From positions 8,534 to 72,533 of the forward strand of contig VXCM01001264.1 of NCBI GenBank assembly GCA_014773175.1: DNA of 64,000 nt, in the 5' to 3' direction. Made by a program: the position numbers and the translations under genes. The notes beneath the pieces are model-generated. The model ran no database searches. It worked only from the letters and a program-made list of their open reading frames with translations, and was not told the origin of the DNA. Shown piece by piece: positions 51,801-60,800 of this stretch; positions within the stretch are counted from its first letter, which is position 1; every line of letters begins with the position of its first letter. The stretch is from Lucifuga dentata (Eukaryota; Chordata; Actinopteri; Ophidiiformes; Bythitidae).

Positions 51801-54800
51801 GTCTTGTTGGTGATGATGGATTACCTATCCCAAGAATTTCAAGTATCAACAAGTGTTGATTTTAATAGCAGAATGAACTGAAACCAATGGAGGTCTGGAA
51901 GGTAGGAAAAACAATTCTAAAATGTACCGTTCCAGTAGTATGCTTTTGGAAATGATTGTCAGTAACCTTACATGTATGAAAATTGAACATCTTAGGCTCA
52001 AACATGCAAAATGGGTGGTATGGTCCTTTAAGGATAATTGCAATTTGCAGTTTTTCAGTTCCTACAATTGTTGGTTATATTTATTTTCAGAACATGCATA
52101 AAGAAAATGTTAAAGTAAATCTTAAGTTCAAAGTTGACTTGAAATGCAGCAGTATCTTTACTATGATTTATACTGTAATATATATTAATTTAGACCAATA
52201 TATTGTGATTAAAAATGTTTTCATACTCTCCCAGCCCTACCAACAAGGACCACAAAATGCTTTTACGGTCATAGACTGTGCCTGCATTAAATATTTCCTC
52301 GCTACAAAGAGTGTCTAAAAATAGCAGCCTTAGCTGGAGAGGGTAATTTATCGCTGTTTATTGTGGATGTTGTGGAGTATCAAGGACAGTTCAGTCGCAA
52401 ATCTATATCCAAACAGCAGTGCATGTTGTTCCCTGGTTAGCGTAATATGAGACAAATATCTATGATGTCGGACAGTCATGGAATACCTTGATTGTGTGTG
52501 TGTCACCCTTTGTAATAAATAACTACCAACACAATGTGTGTGTCAGTATCAGCTCTCCAGCTTTGTTTGTGGAAATGAATAAAGAAACAGAATAAATCAG
52601 TCCAGCGAGATCAACGATCCACGATGAAGTTTCCCCTTCCTTTTCATCACAGAGTAATTATTTTCCCCTGCGCTGAAGAATTAACTTTAAATCTGTTGGT
52701 CAAACCAACATGTCTCCTCTCTTTCCCTGCACAAATAGTCTGCATTTTTGCAGTTTAAAGACACAAAGTAAAGAAAAACACACTGTTCCTCCTGTCTTTG
52801 GGTGATATTTTGATCCATGCCGATATTTTGCATATTTTATGCACACTTCTGAATAATCGATGAAAGAAAATGCAAATCAGTGTGCGTCTCCATCAATTTT
52901 GTTCATGCAAATGAACTTAGAGGGCGATTTAATTCTATGTAAACAAATGTTTACAACAAACTACACACACACACACACACGCACATACACACACACGGAA
53001 AGTTTAAATGAAACCCTTTGTGTGGGTAGAAAATTTATTACAGTCCTTAACCAGTTAGACACAACCTGATTAAATGAAGCCAAGAGACGCCGCCGTAGAG
53101 CGAACGCCGTCCATTTTATGAGGGCTGAAATGGCTGCCATTGCACACCTGGAACGCAGGTGTTCAAAGTAGTTATGGTCGAATGTTGAGACGGATTTCAC
53201 AGAGCAGCTTTGATGAGCTGTGGCCATGATTGGACCTTCCACTCATTTCAAGCCACCAAACTCCTGCGCCACTGATCAGCATGCTGCCATGGCGCTCTAT
53301 AACAGTGGTCACCAATTAGAGGACTCCGGGTCCAGATCCGGATCCGGATCCAGGTCCAGAGGGATTTTATCCAAACCGCTGAGCATTTCTTGTGATACTA
53401 ATACTAACTCATATTTTAAGGTTAGGAGAATTTTCAGCAGGCACAGCGAGGACAGCTCAGTGGACAGCTCTATGAGCCCTCTGGCCGAAGCCTCTTGTCC
53501 AATCACATTAAGACTCACCATGCCCTGAAAATTAGCTGAGCAGACGCGCTAGCAGTCAAATGCATAACTAAGTTGCCAAATGTCTCAAAGATCAGAAAAG
53601 TTGACCATGAAAACTGAGACTCGCTACAAGACCCGTGTGTTTGGTTCCCAGTCTGTGGCCGTCAGAAAAAATGGCAATGTTAAAATTGCACTTTTATTTT
53701 TATCCTCATTTTTTCTGTTTCATACCTCAGTTTTATCAAAGGTATGCACGTTAACTTTTTATGAGAATGTACAGGATTTACACAACCTTTACACAACCTC
53801 TTTCCACAACTGAAGAGAACTTTATTATTAAGATCAATTTTTAGGTTATCAAGTTCATATTTGAAAATATACTTGTAACTAAGAAAAGTACCTTAGTTGA
53901 AAACATTTAATAAAGTGTTGAAGTTGATGCTTTATATTTTTTCCATGAAGCCTTCAGAATCACAGTTATGTGTAATTTCTCATGGTTATGGACCCCACAG
54001 GAGGAGACAGTTAAGCAACTGGACCACCTGAATTTAATTTAGTAGTAGAAAATGAAAATGTTCCAGTATCTGAAATGAAAATCACAGAGGTCCCAGTACT
54101 GTGTACTGGTGAGTACTGGCCCACTTCATGCACTGGTTTAAGCGCAATAAAAAGTGTGGAGTGAATGTATGTCTCCACTGGGAAATATAGTCCCAAAAGA
54201 AGACCTGCGTTAATGGAAAAATTTAAAGGACCGTGACTTCATAAGGCTGCATAACTATTAGCAGGAGAAACGTGGATTTTTAAGGTGGGTGTATAACTTG
54301 AATATTTGATTTTGAAAGATTAAGAGATTTTGCAAAATATCAGGAAAGCTGAAATATGGTTTTATCCTTTGGGAAATGGTTGTCAGTAACGTAACATGTA
54401 TGAAAATTTAATACATTAGGCTCAAACATGCAAAATGGATGGTATGGTCCTTTAATTATTTCTGCAAAAGACAACTCCGTAGCTGCTGTAAACTGGCTGA
54501 GTGGGCGGGTCTGACATGAATGCTGCCATGTGTCAATCATTTGCTAGTAGCCAAAAAACGTTAAGCCCCGCCCCCACATCAAAACAGAGTCAGCTCCAAA
54601 CCTGAATTGAGACTGAGAACTGAGAATTGAGAGCAAATGTGGAAAAGATTTGTAAAAGACAGCAAAAGATAATATGAAGGTGGAAATAGGTTGTTTGTTG
54701 AAAGTTGTTGGTTACAACTGTCTCATTTCTCGTTTACAGATTATGGTATGTTTTTTACGTTTATGTTCTCTATTTTACGTTTATGTTCTACTGGCCCCAA

Positions 54801-57800
54801 ATTGACTCCATACAACAATGCTTTAAATCTCTAACAAAGCTTCGATCCCTGCATTACTTCATCATGTCACTACAAGATCACTCCATACAGGAGTATTAAT
54901 ATTCATGTCAAATGAAATAGCAGATTTGGTTGAAAAGAGGTAATTTATGTAACATAGCAGCAGATTTAACGTGTCGATAAGGTGAAAAAGTGTCCAGCAG
55001 CCATGATTCCTCATTTATAAACGCCTGTCACCAGCCTCTTTTCGCGTTTGCCTTGAAACTATACAATACTAAGGTATTTATGGAGGTCTGAAAGGAAGGA
55101 AAACATTTTTTTTTTTTTTTAGGAAATTTACCGCTCTAGTAGTATGGTTTTGGGAAATTGTTGTCAGTAATGCAACATGTACAGATTATAAATTCATATA
55201 TTGGGCTCAAACAAGGACAAGTATTGTCCTTTAAGGAATCATTTTTAAATTCACCCTGCATACACATTATAACCAAAACTGAATGAGTTCCTCCCTGGGC
55301 CACGCTTCACCCTTCCACCAAGTCTCATCAAAATTAGGCAGAACTTTGAGTCGTTCTGCTCTTGACAAAAAAAATAAAAAAAAGAAAGAAAGAAAGAAAT
55401 GAACAAACAGGCAAAAACAGAATCTCTTGTTGGAGGTAATACTGGGATTTTTGAAAAACAAGCTGCTGGTGGAACAGCAGTGAGCAGTGACCTCTGACCT
55501 ACAAAAGCCTTTTCCTGAGGACACTGACCCCATATAAAGATTATTAGCAGCCAGGGGAATTTATGGAGGTGTGTGTGCATGCAAGTGTGTGTGTGCTGGT
55601 AGGAGGGGCATGCTTTGTATACCGATACGACCCTTTCCACTACCCCCAACAGTGTGTGTGTGTGTGTGTGTGTGTGTTGTATTATGAGAAGTGGCCCTGG
55701 ATTAGCAGGCACAGGCTGCTGAAAGCTCTCGTCCTTGTGAAGCGGCCCTGTCGTGCTTAATGGCGTGTGATAACCAGCAGCGGTGGGCAGGCAGATAGGC
55801 GGCGATGGCGGCGTGCAGTCAATCAACATCGCTTTACGCTTGCTGACAAGAGAAGGTCATGCAGTCCTCCAAGCGTTGTCAGCCATGCCAGACCTATCCG
55901 TGGCTAAAATTAACGGGCGCAGCCGGTCACACCGGGTGTCCGCTGTGAGCCGGAGCCAAGACGAAACTCAAGACCAGAAACAACTCAGAATCTGATGTAA
56001 AACCACTGAGGAATCTGCACTTTAACAAATGCAAAACAAATAAATCAAAACTTTTTTTTTTAAAAACCGCCTCAATATACTGAGGATTTTTTTTTTTGTG
56101 CCAGTTTTGCCTGGAGAAGAAGACAAAAAGCTGCCATCTACAGTCACATCATCACTAACGGCGCCATGACGACAGAAAAGTGGTTCATGATCAACAATAA
56201 GTCAAGCTTTTCCCAAAAACATGGCTCCATTTTGGGTACATCTGAATAATTTGTGGCTCAAACTTCTACATGTGTATGATTCCGCATCAAATATCAAAAT
56301 GTAAGCATTCCACCAAATTCCTCAATGAAAAAGGAAATCTATCCTTAAAGGACCATACCACCCATTTTGCATGTTTGAGCCTCATATATTCAATTTTCAT
56401 ACATGTTACATTACTGACAATCATTTCCCAAAGCATAAAACTGTATTTCAGCTTTCCTGATATTTTGCAAAATCTCTTAATCTTTCAAAATCAAATATTC
56501 AAGTGATACACCCACCTTAAAAATCCATGTTTCTCCTGCTAATAGTTACACAGCCTTATGAAGTCACGGTCCTTTAAATTTTTCCATAAACGCAGGTCTT
56601 CTTTTGGGACTATATTCCCCGGTGGAGGCATACATTCACTCCACGCTTTTTATTGAGCTTAAACACTAAAATTACATAACTTCTAAAAAAACCTGAATAC
56701 ACGTCTTGTTGGTGATGATGGATTACCTATCCCAAGAACGTTTACAGTATCAACAAGTTGATTTTAATAGCAGAATGAACTGAAACCAATGGAGGTCTGG
56801 AAGGTAGGAAAAACATTTTTAATTCACCGTTCCAGTAGTATGCTTTGGGAAATGATTGTCAGTAACGTTACATGTATGAAAATTGAATATATTAGGCTCA
56901 AATGTGCAAAATGGGTGGTATGGTCCTTTAATGAGGCCTGTGACGCATAAGATTTTCTGTTTAACTGTTTTATCAGATACAGTTGACTGTCTATTTGATT
57001 TGTGTTTGTTTTGGATACCCATAGATTTCTTCTATGGGTGAAATGTGGTTGCAGTGTGAAAAACTTCAATCTGAGCAACAAGCCGAGCTTCTCTTTGTGT
57101 TTATAAACCATTACACCACTATATTAGCTATATCACAGATGTCCTGTGTGTTCTGAGACACTTTGAGAAAAGTTTCCCAGCACAGCTTGGCTGCTAGCAG
57201 ACAGCAGAAACAGATAACAAAGCTGTGTTTTCTTACCGAGCTCGTTGAGGCTCTGAGCAGCCTTGGTGATCTCCCTGCTGCCGCCCTGCAGCTGAACCTG
57301 CAGCCGCTTACTCAGGTACAAGATGCGAATGATCCTCCGCAGCAGGTCGCAGGCCACCTACAGCCGCAGGAGGAGGAGGTGCAAACCAGGAGGTGAATAG
57401 AGTCCAAACTTTAACCAAAGCCTCAGAGTTTACACTACAGCTTCCTTAAAGGACCATACTGGAGATTAGGGCTGGTTATCGATTCTGACCTACCGATTCA
57501 ATTTGAGTTTGATTTTCAAAGTCACAATTCGATTCGGTTAAATTCTGGACAATTTTGTTATGTTAGGGTTATGTCTTCTAAATTACATTATTGTATAAAA
57601 AAGTTAAAATCTATGTTGAAAACTTAATGAGTGTATTAAAGAAAACAGGTTCAGGATGACCTTTGACCTTTTGGCTCTGATGCTCTTTGACCTCCACATG
57701 AAGCTTTATGTAGCCGCCTCATTAACGTGTTGTCGTGTGGCTCAGCGTTCCGTGATTCTAGGATTTGAAGCATGTTCCTAAATCCCTCGTTGTCACGGCG

Positions 57801-60800
57801 ACACTATAAGAAGGCATCTCCTCCATATAAAAATAGTAAGGACTGGCTTATTTTTTTGGGCTGGAGGTGAGGTGGATGCAGCTTGCAGTCACATTTTCTA
57901 CGTCATCTGTCTTCATTCGGGTGTTGTGCTGCAAATGTACGGTAGCGGCGTGACGCCTCCTCAGGCTGTTCCGCAAGTTCATCATGTCGCCAGAAAATTT
58001 TACTTCTGAGTTACAAATTTTGTAAATGTTCTTACTTTTGTCTGAAACGTTTGTTTTGTCTTTAGCTTTTGAAAGACAAAATGAGTCCGAACATCTAAAC
58101 CTGAAGGTGCCGGAATCACAGACACCATCTTGTTTTTATACAAGCTTGGTCTTCTACGCTTTCCATAGTCAAGTTGTCGTGCTACGTCACACAGGACTTA
58201 TACTACTAGCGCTATTTACGCTGCTAGCACTACTTAAGCTACTAGTGCTATTTAAGCTACTGGTGTTCAATTAAAAATTAGATTATTTCAAACATCGAGT
58301 TCATATTTTATGAATTGATATCAGAATCGTTTAAATTTGAATCACAGTTACTTGAAAAATCAAAATTTTTCCCCCCACCCCTATTGTAGATTACAGATTG
58401 TGCGTGTTTGAGCCCAATATATACAATCTGCACACGTCATGTTACTGACAAACCATTTTTCAAAAACATAAAACCATATTTTAATTTTTTAATTATTTTT
58501 TCAAATCCTCTAATCTCTCAAAATCAAATGTTCAGGTGATACATCCATCTTAAAATTCAGCGTTTTGCCTGCTAACACATATGCATGACTGCAGAAGGGA
58601 CGGTCATTATAATGTCTCAGTAAAAGCCGTCTTTTCCTGGGACTATGTTTCCTGGTGGAGAAATACACTGTCTTCCGTGTAGCTCCGTGTCGGATCAGTT
58701 AAATAAAAAATCAAATAGACATCTTGTTTGCTGTGATGGATCATGTATCTCAAGCACGTTTCAAGTCTCTACAAACAGATTTTAATAGTGTACTGGAATG
58801 AACTGAAACTAATGGCAGTCTGGAAGGTAGGAAAAACAAATCTGATATTTACTGCTAAAGTTGTATATTTTGGGAAATGGTTGTGAGTAACGTATGGATT
58901 GCACAGTATACATTGGGCTCAAACATGCACAATCACTGGTATGGTCCTTTAAGTTTGTGATGGAGTCTTACTTGCAGTCTGGCGAGCTGGGTAATCCTGG
59001 CCACGATCTTGTTGTAAGGGTCAACAATCTTTGTCCTTATCCTGGAAAGACATGCACAGAGTCAATGAGTCAACGTAATTTTAGCATTTAAGCAATAAAA
59101 AGCGCAGAGTGAATGTATGCCTCCACCGGGGAATATAGTCCCAAAAGAAGACCTGTGTTTATGGAAAAATTTAAAGGACCGTGACTTCATAAGGCTGTGT
59201 AACTATTAGCAGGAGAAACATGGATTTTTAAGGTGGGTGTATCACTTAAATATTTGATTTTGAACGATTAAGATTCTTAAGATTAAGATTATTTGCAAAA
59301 TATCAGAAAAGCTGAAATACAGTTTTATCCTTTGGGAAATGATTGTCAGTAACGTAACATGTATAAAAATCAAATATATTAGGCTCAAACATGAAAAATG
59401 GCCGGTATGGTCCTTTAAGTTTCCTGATGTCAGCGAAGTGCTATTCTATATCAGCACAGTCCTCTTTAAAGGACTCAACACTGCAAACAGGTGTGTGACT
59501 GAAGCTGCAGGTACAGACACCATTTTGATTCCAGGTGAATGGATTCACCAAAAACATAACATCTCGCATATGTAATGGAAAACATATTTACCTGTCAACA
59601 GCTGCCTGCAGAGCGCTGATCCGTGTCTGCATCATCTGAAGCACACCTGTAAACACCCAAACAAATTACACTTTATACTTTAAGTTCATTTTGATAAGAG
59701 GAAGAGAGAGATAAGTGTGGAAAAATTTAAAGGACTGTGACTTCATAAGGCTGTGTAACTATTAGCAGGAGAAACATGGATTTTTAAGGTGGGTGTATCA
59801 CTTGAATATTTGATTTTGAAAGATTAAGAGATTTTGCAAAATATCAGGAAAGCTGAAATACGGTTTTATCCTTTGGGAAATGATTGTCAGTAACGTAACA
59901 TGTATGAAAATTGAATATATTAGGCTCAAACATGCAAAATGGATGGTATGGTCCTTTAATTGTGTTTTATTTGTTTAATGATTAAAGGACCATGACGTGC
60001 ATGTTTCAGCCCAATATATACAACCTACATACATGTTACGTTACTGACAACCAATTTCCAAAACATAATACCGTATTTTAGTTTTCCTGTTATTTTTTCA
60101 AAACCCCTAATCTTTCAAAGTTAAATGTTCAGGTGATACACACACACACACACACCTTAAAATTCATTGTTTCACCTGCTAACACTTTTGCACGATTGTA
60201 GAATGTACGATCATTTTAATTTCTCTGTAAAAACCATCTTCTTCTGGGACTACATTTCCTGGCAGAGACATACATCATCTTCCATGCAGCTTCAAGTTGG
60301 ATCAGTTAAATAAAGTTACTTCAAAAAAAAAAAAAAAAAAAAAACGAACAGACATGTTGCTGTGATGAATGACATATCTCAAGTGTGTTTCAAGTCTCTA
60401 AAAGATGATTTTTTGTATTGTACTGGAATGACCTGAAACAATGGCAGTCTGGAAGATAGGAAAAAATAATTCCAAAAATTATCGCTAAAGTAGTATATTT
60501 TGGGAAATGATTGTCAGTAACATAACGTGTATGTGGATTGTATATACTGGGCTCAAACGTGCACAATCACCGGTATGGTCCTTTAAGTCGTTTTTGATTA
60601 TTACTGTGGTCTGACGATGGACTAACGAGACCACAGTAACAAAATGCCAAAAACTTGCTTACTAACTGTTATGTTCCTTTATTCATGCAGGTAAGGTCCA
60701 CTGTCCAAAAACAGCTAAATCAAATCTAAACATGTTTTATTACCTTCAAGAGACTCAATCCCAGTTGCTTGAGCCAACAAGTCTTCATGTCTGGCCACCA

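Larger units (their letters stand above)
50858..52238. mobile_element. hAT-like element with target duplication and nested subfamily A copy
   Basis: Ends AGGGCTGG and CCAGCCCT are inverted. The flanks 50848-50857 and 52239-52248 are both ACCAACAAGG, a direct target duplication (8 bp would be usual for hAT; 10 bp match). It contains a subfamily A element at 51438-52031 and a 66-bp duplication around an N at 51167. There is no transposase frame. Confidence 0.8.

Noticed and set aside
4265..60586. CRISPR-like array from the regularly recurring repeats
   Set aside because: The repeats are dispersed transposable elements of about 590 bp in both orientations in a eukaryotic genome; there are no short regular spacers or cas genes.
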